Shown piece by piece: positions 21,840-35,300 of a stretch of 64,000 bases of DNA; position 1 is the stretch's first letter, and each line of letters begins with the position of its first letter. Made by a program: the position numbers and the translations under genes. Under the pieces are notes generated by a model that did not search any database, was not told the DNA's origin, and worked only from the letters and a program-made list of their open reading frames with translations. This stretch comes from Tillandsia leiboldiana (lineage: Eukaryota; Streptophyta; Magnoliopsida; Poales; Bromeliaceae): NCBI GenBank assembly GCA_029204045.2, contig CM055063.1:36675562-36739561 (forward strand). The letters run 5' to 3'.

Positions 21840-23227
21840 TTATACCCGTCCACAGGGTGCTGAAGACCGTCGTCCCGTCTGTCCCACGTCGTACCCCACT
21901 CTGTCTGACGGTACATCGGAGGGGCCTCCGCTTCCTGAACAGGCAAGGGGAGTGCTACAGCAAGGGGTAGCACTGACAGAATGGCTCGGGGACAAGCCGC
22001 TCGAACAATGCCCCAACTCTCCACATAAGAAACACCGTCCCTGTCTTCTGGTCACACTACGACGGTGGATGAGGGCCGCCACAGATGACACACCGCTTTG
22101 CCGCTGCTGCCGATACTGCTGCTGCGGGTGGGTACTGCTGCTGAAACGGCTGTCGCTGCTGATACTGCGGCTGCTGCAGGGGCCCACCAGATCTCTGGCG
22201 CCTCTGAAACCCCACGACCCTCAGTGTGAGGTCGGGGAGACCTTGGAGGTGCCTGCCGGACTCGTCTGTCCCTCATTCAACCGGTGCTGGGCGCTTCGCC
22301 CCTGGAATCACTACGGGGGGCTGGAGGCCACCTCATCCATCACCGCCTCTCCGCACTCAACGTAAAGTGCCTGCTCCATAGACGCATCCAACGTCTGCAA
22401 TCTACGCGAACGGACGAACTGATAAAGCTCACGGCGCAAACCCCGCTCAAACATATAAATCCGATGCGCCTCGTCCCTGGCCGCGTGCGGTACACAGGCC
22501 AACAACGGTGTTGAAGTCTGCGATAAACTCATGCACGGGACGATCTCCCTGACGGAGATTCTTCAGCTGCTCCTCTAACCTCTGCCTGACGCTCTCCGGG
22601 AAAAAGGGCTCCAAGAAATGACTGCGGAACTCCGCCCAAGAGAGAAGCTGCGTCCCAGGCGGACCAGCAAGTCTCACACGTCGCCACCAAGCCTCGGCGT
22701 TGCTCTCCAAGAAGTGTGTAGCCAAGAGGACTCAAAATCGCTCATCAATGAACAGACTCTCAAAATGAAGCTCCATGGCCGTGATCCAAGACTCGCCCTC
22801 CCACGGCTTTGCACTCAATCCAGAAAAACGGGGTGGATCTAAACGGCGGAACCTCATCAACAGTCAACCACCTCACGCTGCTCTGCAGGGGTCAACTGTC
22901 CTGCCGTCCCGGACGGCCGACCACTGGTAAACCGGGTGTCGTATGGGCTGCTTGTGCTGCTGGTACAACTGGGGGTGCCACAACTGGCGAAGAAGGTGCG
23001 GGGGAAACTCTCAGGGGGTGCTACAGCTAACTGCGCCCTCTGCTCCATCATACGGATCATCCGGTCCACGGCCTCCCCTTGGCGCCGTTGAAACCTCTGT
23101 CAAATGGGCCATTCTGAGCCCGAAGCTCCTGCACCTCACTTTGCTGACCCTGTGCTGACTCCTCCTGCTCAGGCTCAAAGGGAGGCGGAAGGCTGAGACG
23201 TGTCTGCATCCTACGTCGGGGAGGCAT
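21840..23227 (-). pseudogene. Gypsy-2 gag (copy 1), frameshifted
   Basis: The start is the ATG at 23227 (MPPRRRMQTR). The N-terminal part is Gln/Glu-rich, then comes the retrotransposon gag core: PPRF-like segment, THFLESNAEAWWRRVR, LSWAEFRSHFLEPFFPES, LKNLRQGDRPVHEFIADFN. A zinc knuckle of CFLCGELGH type lies around 22034-21995. Single-base indels break the frame in several places. Several of these differ from those of copy 2, so many are sequencing errors rather than real mutations. Gag forms the particle that packages the RNA. Confidence 0.8.
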
Positions 23228-23505
23228 CGTGCTCACCTGCAATCCACATGCAAACATCAGGACAGCACCAAACAACACTCGACCCAATCTAGCGAAGTCT
23301 AAGACATGTCATCATCCCACAGTATTATGTTGTCTGCAGCCAACATAATCGCTTAGGAGAATAAACATGCCAATCACTCATCCCATCCCTGGGAGAGGTA
23401 TAAAACTCAATCAGGACTCTCGCTAACAGTCACGACTCTCACGTAGTCATCCTACCGTCCAGCCACAAGCCTAGGGTTTCTAAGTCCTCAATGACCTACA
23501 ACCTA

Positions 23506-23518
23506 GGCTCTGATACCA
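23506..23518 (-). promoter_or_regulatory. Primer binding site of gypsy-2
   Basis: TGGTATCAGAGCC on the minus strand, 8 bases from the 5' LTR end, complementary to initiator tRNA-Met. Copy 2: 35860-35848. Confidence 0.9.
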
Positions 23519-23526
23519 CTCTAATC

Positions 23527-26500
23527 TGTCACGCCCCGGGGTCGAAACTGCGACCCGGGCTCGCTAACAGATCCGCCGCCCATACGGTGAACCCCGTATA
23601 GACGAAGCGTCTAACCTGCATAAGAGATACTATACTAAACAGATATCAGAGCTGAAAATAAACTGCTATAAATAGAATAAATACAACTCCAAGTCCTCAC
23701 CACAAGTACAAAAGTCGCTCAACTCTGAAATAAAAGTACAACTCTATACCTCACACAAGGTCTCTCAACAACAAGTAACTCTCAAAATGTAAAAGTGGGT
23801 ACATCTACTCTCTGGACGACGACGTCTGGTAGGGAACTAGCTCGCGACTCCCTTACCTCGCTCTGAAGAAACAGCAGCTGGAACAGCAGGAACAGGAGTA
23901 GAAGTCCCTGGGGAAAAATACACCACGACGGGTGTGAGAACTACATCCCACAGTAGTTCTCAGTGGGTGCCGTCAACAAGCCCAACGGTCTGCCCACTAA
24001 GTCTACTAGAGGCATAAGGTAATAAATGAAATACTGAAAGAAGAGCTGGAAAGAATATCTCTACAGCTACTATGCCCCTATCTAGATGCTCAACAAGTGA
24101 AACAGATGGAAAACATGATGCATCTACTAACTCTCAGGTGTAGTAACCCAATCTAATAATGACTGCCACACAGGGTCCAGTCAAACCAGCGACCACCTAC
24201 TGCCGCACATCCTCAACAGGACGGGTCTACCGTAGGGTGTCCGTGACTGCCACATCTGGGCCAGCCAGAGGGACGGCGTCGACAAGTCACGATAGAAGAA
24301 CTCAATCTCACGCCGGTTACAACAACCCGGTCTAAAGCTCAATCTCAACGCCGGTTACAACTACCCGGTCTAAAGCTCAATCTCGACGCCGGTTACAACA
24401 ACCCGGTCTCGCCTACTCCGGAGTGGCACTCGAGGGGAGCGACCCGCTCGAGTCCATAAGTAACCCATGTCCAACAGCTCTGTCATGCATCTCAGTCAAT
24501 CAGGCAAAAGTCGACACTATGCTCAAAGTGGAGACTCACTCAATCCACAATGCAAAAACCCAGCCCAACTGATGTATAACACTAATCGGTCAAACCGCCC
24601 ACAGTTCGCGGTTACCGAAATATTAACCCGAGTCGATAATCTGGTGCAATCCCACCGACTCAACAATATAGCTATACTATCCCCCATCCCTGCTCTCTAA
24701 CCCGAGCAACAAGGAACACTCGACAGTCGGGACCGCTGTCAACCCAACGGCTCCCTAAAACAGGCATCACTGACAGGATAACTCCACAACAGAAACAATA
24801 AAGGGTCCGGGAACCCCGGAAGACTAGAACCTACAACCCTAATCAAACAAGAACAGGCTCTAGGCATAGCCTCTCGTTGTTCTCGTCCCAAAGGAAAAAG
24901 GCAGACCTTGGAACCCAGACCACTCGAACCATCTCGGGTGGTTAAATTTGTCGGAAAAAGGTGATATTTCTTATTGAAAGCCATTTGATCTGAAAGAAAT
25001 CCATATTAATGATTTTTAGTTCTTTTTAGGAAAACAATTGAAAACAAGCTTTATATCCAAGCCTCGTAGAGCTAATGCCTTTGTCCAATCAAACAAGAAC
25101 AGACTCGGCGACTCCACGATGCTCGGAAGAAAACATTGGTTGACTAAAATCATATGTGTGTCCAAAAATAGTTCTGGGTTCAAGGTCCTGCTATCACTGG
25201 TACAAAGCTGCCACTGACACAGTGGCGACAAATAAACAAGAAACCAAAACATCTCGGGACCGCCGTCTACCAACGGCTCCCGCCACAGATGAACGATCAA
25301 CTATATCTACCAGACTCCACTCTGCTCCCAAGCACGAGTGTAAAATGCATCCCACACTAAAAGAAACCCGACCACTCGGCCCACTACCGGGCGAGTAAAA
25401 CACTATGTCCAGGAAAGAAAAGAAGTGTGGATGTCTAAAGCAGTATGAACCTAGCCCAAGTTGAAGTTTTCTACAGTCTGGCTGCACATGCTGCATATGA
25501 CGGGGGTGCTAGGTCAAATTCCAAGATAATAATAACAATTTTACAGAGTAGGAACAAGAGATCGCATGATCATCATATAACTCTAGAATCAACAGCTATC
25601 ACATTCTAGCATGCTACACAGGAATATCACTATCATGCATGGTCCTACTATAGCAGATTTAATGCACATTCCATCATTCTTGGAGACAGGGCCACCCACC
25701 TGAAGGTGCACAACTGTCCGGGGTCGTACAGCTAACAAAGCCCAGAAACAGATATACGAGCACAATCACCAAGCCAACAGTACCAAAGTAGTGTTCAAAG
25801 CATCCTGGGCACATAATAGATCCAAGAATTACACTTAATTCCTCAAAATTCACATATTAAAAATCTGTGAGGAACAGTCCTCTTTCTGTGAAATTTTCAC
25901 CTGTAAAACAGCCTCCAAAAATTCCAGTAAAAATATGACGGCGATCCTCGCGAAGTGTAGATGTCGATAGAGCCTTGAAACGTCGAATCCTATGTCCGGA
26001 TGTGGAGATAAAAATCCGCGAAGGCCTTGCTGTCCAGAAACCTCACCAGCACAAAAGGGGCTCAGTAAAGCCTCGAAAACCGTGCCAAAAACCCAAATCT
26101 AGATGAAACACTCAACACGAAAGTCGAAGATATACCTCTCGTGAATCCAACGCCAGAAAAATCGTCCAAAAATACAGTCGGGGTAGCTCTGTAGACCTCT
26201 CAGACTGAAGTGCGACGGAAACGGCCTCCAACAGAAAATCGTCGCACTGCGCTCCGATGCCGAAGTCGTCGACGCCGCGGCTTCCAAAAAATCCGGGCCT
26301 CTGCCAGAAGATGCGCAACACGAAGATCTACAACTTCCTAAAGGGGCCATGGGCAGGGGAGCTCGGGAAAGGGGGCAAAACTCCCTCACAAGACAGCTAT
26401 TTATAGGCCCATCCCGAAAATCCGCACATTGGACTTTTGGCCCAAGATTCGGGCGCCGGTACTTCCGGGCTGCTACAGTAACGGGCCCGGCCCGTTACTG

Positions 26501-27301
26501 TTCACTGCCCGGAAAAACCTCAGGCCGCCACGCGTACACCCAAACAGCAAACAGCTGTTTGGGCCAACAGCCATGCGCCACGTGGCCGAACCCGCGACGA
26601 CACGTGGCGCCCACGCCGGGAGCCTCGGGTCAACACGCCCACGCCGCGCCCCACGTGCGCCCACGGGGCGCCTGTCGGGCACGCGGCCCGAGGTACCAGC
26701 TCCCCACCCGTGGACCGCGCGCACAACGCCCAACCAACCACCAAGCGACACGTGCCAGCCCTCGGTCCACCGTACACCCGCCAAACCCGTGGACCGCCGC
26801 GGCCCACTGCGCCCGCCAACCGGGAGGGCCCGTGGCGAGCGCCGGGTGCACGCCTCCGCGGTGGACGCGCGCCTCCGCCGCCGCCAACCGCCTGCGCTCC
26901 GCCGCCCGCCGCCGGCGCCGCCGCCGGCGCCTCCGGCTGCCGAACAGTACCAAAACCCTCAAAATGCGTTGTTTCGATCGGACTCCGGAAAAAATACAAG
27001 TAAATAGTCCATCTTGACGTTTTCGCGCGCTGAATCCAAATCGAAGTCCGATTGGCCAAAAATTCCAACTTCTAAAATTTCCGAAATTCCGAGAAAAGTA
27101 AACTTGATCATTTTTCGTACCGGGTTCATTTCTTGATTCCAAAACGCGCGCAGAAACATCAATCACCCACATATGGGCCTCCAACAAGCAATCATGCTCC
27201 ATTTACACCAGGAATCCAAATTCCAGGGCCTAACACCGCACAAACACTCCAAGAAGCACTATCCATCCATAACTCTTAAGTGGGGGATTCGGGTCCTCAC
27301 A
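23527..27301 (-). repeat. Gypsy-2 5' LTR (copy 1)
   Basis: Same layout as the LTR at 17010-20791. It shares a set of private differences with 35869-39662 (for example CCTCGCGAAG where the other LTR has CCTTGCGAAG), which shows that copies 1 and 2 are the same locus. Indels pile up from about 26.7 kb to the end. Confidence 0.9.
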
Positions 27302-27431
27302 CTAGTGTCTTAAAATTTCTTAAAAATCCTGGGTTGCACTCATGACACAAAACACATTGTACTTAGATATCATTTCTTAGAGAGATAGTGAATCAAGTAC
27401 TTTACAACTTTCTTATGTTTCAACTGAAGAT
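27302..27431 (+). pseudogene. Copia RNase H continuation (copy 1), stops at gap
   Basis: Resumes the copia frame after gypsy-2 (SKNPVLH-like, then a KHIVLRYHF-like segment) with indels, and ends at the N run. The full version is at 39663-39880. Confidence 0.8.
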
Positions 27432-27531
27432 NNNNNNNNNNNNNNNNNNNNNNNNNNNNNNNNNNNNNNNNNNNNNNNNNNNNNNNNNNNNNNNNNNNNN
27501 NNNNNNNNNNNNNNNNNNNNNNNNNNNNNNN
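27432..27531. other. Assembly gap of 100 N
   Basis: Exactly 100 N, the usual placeholder for a gap of unknown size. Sequence on its right repeats 15171-27431, so the true gap is probably negative (an overlap of about 12.26 kb). Confidence 0.97.
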
Positions 27532-28516
27532 TGGAGGGGTGTCTTATAGCTGTGTTAGACCAGTGCTCGGTGTGTTGGGAACCGTTGGGGTTGACGGTGG
27601 TCCAGGATCATTGAGAGTACTTTGACCGTTGTGTGCGATGTGTGAGGAGCTTGAGTCTATTCCGTCTGAGGGAGAGCGTGGATTTCGACCTCTAGCCCTG
27701 TATGTCCACTTTCGAAGCTAGCGATTAGTGCGATTGGTCACCCTATGTTGAATAATCAGGGAGGCGTAGGCTGACTGGACCCGATGGTGGCAGTCAGCCG
27801 ATTGGGTCGATTGGAGCACCTCGTGTGCGAGTGGTGTATGCATAGCATGTTCATAGATGAGATTTCCTTTGAGCATGATACTTGAGCATGTTAGCAGTAG
27901 CGAGTGTAATGCACTTTCATCATTAGCATAGCGTTCTTGAGCATGATGATTGAGACATGATAGCTTATAGTTCTTTTCAGCTTTTACTCTATCTATCTAT
28001 CTATCTATCTATTATCTATCTGCATGCCTATTGTTGTGCTCCTGTAGACTTAGTGGGCATAACGTGGATATTGGTTTGACGGTACCCATGGGATCTACCT
28101 TTAGCAGTAGATCCACACCCGCTGCGGTGACAGGTTTCTGAGGTACTGTTCGGCTGAGCTAGCGCGGAGACAGCTGATCGAGGTGAGGATGCGATCGTGT
28201 AGTTCCTTACCAGCATTGAGAGTTTGAGGTAGATTGTACCGGTGGTATATTTTATATTTTCACTTTTGTACTGGACATTCTGAGAGATCAGTGAGGATTT
28301 TTGTATATTGTTTTATAGCTGAGAGACTTTGTATCGAGGTTTTATTTATATCAGATGTTCAGTTGATCTCTGTAGCTTCTAGTTTTATTTCAGCTCTGAT
28401 ACATGTTTGCTATAGATCTGACTTGCATGGTAGACGCTTCGTCTGTACGGCAGTTTTCGTACAGTCGGCGGATCTGTTGGCGAGCCCGGGGCGCAGTCTC
28501 GACCCGGGGCGTGACA
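27532..28516 (+). repeat. Partial gypsy-1 3' LTR (assembly copy 2)
   Basis: Matches 15171-16157 from CTGAGGGGTGTC to GTGACA, but with frequent one-base insertions and deletions, as expected at an unpolished contig end. Confidence 0.92.
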
Positions 28517-29355
28517 GCGAGCATGGTACGAAAGACTGACAAAGCACCTTTTGGAAAAGGCTATACTCGAGGGGGAGCCGATCGGACACTCAGTGTGAAG
28601 CACTTCAAAGATAGTTTCATTGTTGCACAAATCTATGTCGACGACATTGTGTTTGTGCTACAAGGAAAATGATGCTTCAAAATTCGCTGAAACAATGGAA
28701 AACTAATTTGAGATGTCCATGATGGGCGAGTGACATACTTTCTTCTTGGATTGCAAGTAAAACAACTGAAGATGGCATTCATTATGTCAATCCAAGTATG
28801 CAAGAGTTGGTCAAGAAATTTGGATTAGAGAACTCTAAAGACTTTCCGACTCCCAGGGGAATTAGCAATAAGGGACTGGATGTGAATCTCACGGAGAAAA
28901 GTAGACGAGAACTTTACCGAAGTATGATTGGAAGTCTACTTTACCTTACGGCTAGTCGGCCGGACAGTGCCTTCAGTTTGGATTTGCGGGAGATATCAAT
29001 CAGCACCGAAGGAAATTCACCTAAAAGCGGTGAAACGGATCATCCGGTACGTCAAAGGTACGCAAAATTTGGAATTTGGTATCCTATGGGCACATCTCTC
29101 GACATAATAGGATATTCGGATGCCGATTGGGCTGGATCAGTGGATGATCGGAAGAGCATGAGGGTGCATGCTTTTACCTTGGCCATTGTCTAGTTGCATG
29201 GCATAGTAAGAAGCAAAACTACATTGCTCTCTCGACTGCCGAAGCGGAATACTTTCAGCGGGAAGTGTGCAACTCAATTGATTTGGATGAAAAGCGTATT
29301 GAGTGACTTCCGAATTCCTGCGACTTCGGTAACCATTCTTTGTGACAACACTAGT
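28517..29355 (+). pseudogene. Copia RT/RNase H fragment (assembly copy 2)
   Basis: Same content as 16158-17009 (YVDD, then SLLYLTASRPD, DADWAGSVDD) with different single-base indels. In places it is the better copy: GKG has one G fewer near 28558, which keeps LEKGYTR in frame. Confidence 0.9.
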
Positions 29356-32300
29356 TGTCACGCCCCGGGGTCGAAACTGCGACCCGGGCACGCTAACAGA
29401 TCCGCCGCCCACTACGGTGAACCCCGTATAGACGAAGCGTCTAACCTGCATAAGAGATACTATACTAAACAGATATCAGAGCTGAAAATAAACTGCTATA
29501 AAAGAATAAAAACAACTCCAAGTCCTCACCACAAGTACAAAAGTCGCTCAACTCTGAAATAAAAGTACAACTCTATACCTCACAACAAGGTCTCTCAACA
29601 ACAAGTAACTCTCAAAATGTAAAAAGTGGGTACATCTACTCTCTGGACGACGACGTCTGGTAGGGAACTAGCTCGCGACTCCCTTACCTCGCTCTGAAGA
29701 AACAGCAGCTGGAACAGCAGGAACAGGAGTAGAAGTCCCTGGGGAAAAATACACCACGACGGGTGTGAGAACTACATCCCACAGTATTTCTCAGTGGGTG
29801 CCGTCAACAAGCCCAACGGTCTGCCCACTAAGTCTACTAGAGGCATAAGGTAAAAATGAAATACTGAAAGAAGAGCTGGAAGAGAATATCTCTACAGCTA
29901 CTATGCCCTATCTAGATGCTCAACAAGTGAAACAGATGGAAAACATGATGCATCTACTAACTCTCAGGTGTAGTAACCCAATCTAATAATGACTGCCACA
30001 CAGGGTCCAGTCAAACCAGCGACCACCTACTGCCGCACATCCTCAACAGGACGGGTCTACCGTAGGGTGTCCGTGACTGCCACATCTGGGCCAGCCAGAG
30101 GGACGGCGTCGACAAGTCACGATAGAAGAACTCAATCTCACGCCGGTTACAACAACCCGGTCTAAAGCTCAATCTCAACGCCGGTTACAACTACCCGTCT
30201 AAAGCTCAATCTCGACGCCGGTTACAACAACCCGGTCCTCTCGCCCTACTCCGGAGTGGCACTCGAGGGGAGCGACCCGCTCGAGTCCATAAGTAACCCA
30301 TGTCCAACAGCTCTGTCATGCATCTCAGTCAATCAGGCAAAAGTCGACACTATGCTCAAAGTGGAGACTCACTCAATCCACAATGCAAAAACCCAGCCCC
30401 AACTGATGTATAACACTAATCGGTCCAAACCGCCCACAGTTCGCGGATTACCGAAATATTAACCCGAGTCGTAATCTGGTGCAATCCCACTCGACTCAAC
30501 AATGTAGCTATACTATCCCCGCATCCCTGCTCTCTAACCCGAGCAACAAGGAACACTCGACAGTCGGGACCGCTGTCAACCCAACGGTCCACTAAAACAG
30601 GCATCACTGACAGGATAACTCTACAACAGAAACCAATAAAGGGTCCGGAAACCCCGGAAGACTAGAACCTACAACCCTAATCAAACAAGAACAGGCTCTA
30701 GGCATAGCCTCTCGTTGTTCTCGTCCAAAGGAAAAAGGGCAGACCTAGGAACCCAGACCACCTCGAACCATCTCGGGTTGGTTAAATTTGTTGGAAAAAA
30801 GGTGATATTTCTTATTGAAAGCCATTTGATCTGAAAGAAATCCATATTTAATGATTTTTAGTTCTTTTTAGGAAACAATTGAGAACAAGCTTTATATCCA
30901 AGCCTCGTAGAGCTAATGCCTTTGTCCAATCAAACAAGAACAGACTCGGCGATTCCATATGCTCGGAAGAAAACATTGGTTGACTAAAATCATATGTGTG
31001 TCCAAAAATAGTTCTGGGTTCAAGGTCCTGCTATCACTGGTACAAAGCTGCCACTGACACAGTGGCGACAAATAAACAAGAAACCAAAACATCTCGGGAC
31101 CGCCGTCTACCAACGGCTCCCGCCACAGATGAACGATCAACTATATCTACCAGACTCCACTCTGCTCCCAAGCACGAGTGTAAAATGCATCCCACACTAA
31201 AAGAAACCCGACCACTTGGCCCACTACCCGGGCGAGTAAAACACTATGTCCCAGGAAAGAAAAGAAGTGTGGATGTCTAAAGCAGTATGAACCTAGCCCA
31301 AGTTGAAGTTTTCTACAGTCTGGCTGCACATGCTGCATATGACGGGGGTGCTAGGTCAAATTCCAAGATAATAATAACAATTTTACAGAGTAGGAACAAG
31401 AGATCGCATGATCATCATATAACTCTAGAATCAACAGCTATCACATTCTAGCATGCTACACAGGAATATCACCATCATGCATGGTCCTACTATAGCAGAT
31501 TTAATGCACATTCCATCATTCTTGGAGACAGGGCCACCCACCTGAAGGTGCACAACTGTCCGGGGTCGTACAGCTAAGAAAGCCCAGAAACAGACATACG
31601 AGCACAATCACCAAGCCAACAGTACCAAAGTAGTGTTCAAAGCATCCTGGGCACATAATAGATCCAAGAATTACACTTAATTCCTCAAAATTTCACATAT
31701 TAAAAATCTGTGAGGAACAGTCCTCTTTCTGTGAAATTTTCACCTGTAAAACAGCCTCCAAAAATAAAAATATGACGGCGATCCTTGCGAAGTGTAGATG
31801 TCGATAGAGCCTTGAAACGTCGAATTCCGATGTCCGGATGTGGAGAGAAAAATCCGCGAAGGCCTTGCTGTCCAGAAACCTCACCAGCGCAAAAGGGGCT
31901 CAGTAAAGCCTCGAAAACCGTGCCAAAAACCCAAATCTAAATGAAACGCTCAACACGAAAGTCGAAGATATACCTCTCGTGAATCCAACGCCAGAAAAAT
32001 CGTCCAAAAATACAGTCGGGGTAGCTCTGTAGACCTCTCAGACTGAAGTGCGACGGAAACGGGCCTCCAATAGAAAATCGTCGCACTGCGCTCCGATGCC
32101 GAAGTCGTCGACGCCGCGGCTTCCAAAAAATCCGGGCCTCTGCCAGAAGATGCGCAACACGAAGATCTACAACTTCCTAAAGGGGCCATGGGCAGGGGAG
32201 CTCGGGAAAGGGGGCAAAACTCCCTCACAAGACAGCTATTTATAGGCCCATCCCGAAAATCCGCACTTTGGACTTTTGGCCCAAAGATTCGGGCGCCCGG

Positions 32301-35300
32301 TACTTCCGGGCTGCTACAGTAACGGGCCCGGCCCGTTACTGTTCACGCCCGAAAAAACCTCAGGCCGCCACGCGTACACCCAAACAGCAAACAGCTGTTT
32401 GGGCCAACCGCCATGCGCCACGTGGCCGAAACCCGCGACGACACGTGGCGCCCACGCCGGGAGCCTCGGGTCAACACGCCCACGCCGCGCCCCACGTGCG
32501 CCCACGCGCGCCTGTCGGGCACGCGGCCCGAGGTACCAGCTCCCCACCCGTGGACCGTGCGCACAACGCCCAACCAACCACCAAGCGACACGTGGCCAGC
32601 CCTCGGTCCACCGTACACCCCGCCAAACCCGTGGACCGCGCCCACTGCGCCCGCCAACCGGGAGGTGCCACGTGGCGAGCGCCCGGGTGCACGCCTCCGC
32701 GGTGGACCGCGCGCCTCCGCCGCCGCCAACCGCCGCGCTCCGCCGCCCGCCGCCGCCGCCGGCGCCTCTCCGGCTGCCGGAACAGTACCAAAACCTCGAA
32801 ATGCGTGTTTTTGCATCCGGACTCCGAAAAATACAAGTAAATAGTCCATCTTGACCGTTTTCGCGCGCTGAATCCAAATCCGAAGTCCGATTGGCCAAAT
32901 TCCACTTCTAAAATTTCCCAAAAATTCCCAGAAAAGTAAACTTGATCCATTTTTCGTACCGGGTCCATTTATTGATTCCAAAACGCGCGCAGAAACCTCA
33001 ATCACCCACAATGGGCCTCCAGCAAGCAATCATGCTCCCATTTACACCAGGAATCCAAATTCCAGGGCCTGACACCAGCACAAACACTCCCAGAAGCTAC
33101 TATTCCATCCATAACTCTTAAGTGGGGATTCGGGTCCTCACATCCTCCCCCACTAAAAGAAAGTTTCGCCCTCGAAACTAACACGGCTCAAAAGGGAGTC
33201 TCCAAGCCAAAGGTAAGCACCCACCAACACCATCTCCAACTCCCAGTCGCTACTCACACATCATAAAGCAAATCCAACAGCTCGATAAACCTCGGGAACT
33301 CCAAGAAAACCAAGGAACAAGAAAGAACTGCCAACTTTACTCTTCCCAACTACACGAATTACGTCAACGCAACCAACCAGAAAGGTAAGGGCCCCACCAG
33401 CAGGAAAGTCATCAACCCCCAACTCTCAATTTAGAAAACAACTGAAACTAGCGAAAAGTTCAAAAATTTCAAAAACCAGTGCCCTCGCCCCAATCAAACA
33501 AGAACAGGTTCGGGCACCGTCTCCATCTCTGGAGTGGCCTTTCGAATCTTTCGTCCTGTTCGCAAATTTCAGCATAAGGGCGAGAAAATGGGAGAGAAGT
33601 GTTGACGCCGTTCCTGCTGTGGCAACAAAAACAGAAGCTACGATCTATCCGTGCCCCTAAAAAGAAACACAACCCTAACCGTGACCCCTAGATACACACA
33701 CAATCTCTAGTCCTAGGCGTCACCTACGCTCAACGGGTAGCACCAAACCCAACACTGCTGAAGCCACTGCTGCAGAAAGGATGCTTCGGTGACCTGTGGA
33801 AATGATCTCCTGTTTTCCAACTCGCGGGAAGGTCACAGTTCTCAACCCACAATCAATTGTTGCACGATACCACACCAGCTGGTCCATCCCGTGTGCTCAA
33901 TCTAAGTCGTGGAGCTGTAACAGAACCGGTACACCTGCCGGTGCACTTCCCAAGGTCTCAACTGTCCTGATCACGCCCCAACATTCACCTCTGCTCGTAG
34001 GATACCGGGAAGAATCCGATCGCCCATGCGTGTAACAAAATTCCTATCCTTTATCCATGCAGAGATACAAATGCCCTGATATCATGCAAAAGGATGCCAT
34101 GGTACGAAAAAGCTCACTCAACTGACTGAAAATAAAACCATACCTACGGCGATAGGATCTGCTGCTGGGGTGCCCTCCACCAGAGCTGCGTATACCCGTC
34201 CACAGGGTGCTGAAGACCGTCGTCCCGTCTGTCCCGACGTCGTACCCCACTCTGTCTGACGGTACATCGGAGGGGCCTCCGCTTCCTGAACAGGCAAGGG
34301 GGAGTGCTACAGCAAGGGGTAGCACTGACAGAATGGCTCGGGGACAAGCCGCTCGAAAATGCCCCAACTCTCCACATAAGAAACACCGTCCCTGTCTCTG
34401 GTCACACTACGACGGTGGATGAGGGCCGCCACAGATGACACACCGCTTCTGCCGCTGCTGCCGATACTGCTGCTGCCGGGGGTACTGCTGCTGAAACGGC
34501 TGTCGCTGCTGATACTGCGGCTGCTGCAGGGGCCCACCAGATCTCTGGCGCCTCTGAAACCCACGACCCTCAGTGTGAGGTCGGGGAGACCTTGGAGGTG
34601 CCTGCCGACTCGTCTGTCCCTCATCAACCGGTGCTGGGCGCTTCGCCCCTGGAATCACTACGGGGGCTGGAGCCACCTCATCCATCACCGCCTCTCCGCA
34701 CTCAACGTAAAGTGCCTGCTCCATAGACGCATCCAACGTCTGCAATCTACGCGAACGGACGAACTGATAAAGCTCACGGCGCAAACCCCGCTCAAACATA
34801 TAAATCCGATGCGCCTCGTCCCTGGCCGCGTGCGGTACACAGGCCAACAACGGGTTGAAGTCTGCGATAAACTCATGCACGGGACGATCTCCCTGACGGA
34901 GATTCTTCAGCTGCTCCTCTAACCTCTGCCTGACGCTCTCCGGGAAAAAGGCTCCAAGAAATGACTGCGGAACTCCGCCCAAGAGAGAAGCTGCGTCCCA
35001 GGCGGACCAGCAAGTCTCACACGTCGCCACCAAGCCTCGGCGTTGCTCTCCAAGAAGTGTGTAGCCAAGAGGACTCAAAATCGCTCATCAATGAACAGAC
35101 TCTCAAAATGAAGCTCCATGGCCGTGATCCAAGACTCGCCCTCCCACGGCTTTGCACTCAATCCAGAAAAACGGGGTGGATTAAACTGGCGGAACCTCAT
35201 CAACAAGTCAACCACCTCACGCTGCTCTGCAGGGGTCAACTGTCCTGCCGTCCCGGACGGCCGACCACTGGTAACCGGTGTCGTATGGGCTGCTTGTGCT

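Larger units (their letters stand above)
17010..27301 (-). mobile_element. Gypsy-2 (assembly copy 1): gag-only gypsy element
   Basis: LTRs at 17010-20791 (3' LTR) and 23527-27301 (5' LTR) flank a 2.7-kb interior. Read on the minus strand the LTR starts TGTGAGGACCCGAATCC and ends GGGGCGTGACA. The PBS (23518-23506) and polypurine tract (20803-20792) set the orientation. Only a gag with a zinc knuckle is recognisable. No protease, RT, RNase H or integrase is seen, so it matches the non-autonomous TR-GAG class. The right LTR has many single-base indels after about 26.7 kb, towards the contig end. Confidence 0.92.
17005..27306 (-). repeat. Target-site duplication CTAGT around gypsy-2
   Basis: CTAGT at 17005-17009 and 27302-27306 (copy 2: 29351-29355 and 39663-39667). 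The flanking copia RNase H sequence rejoins in frame once the element is removed. Confidence 0.93.
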
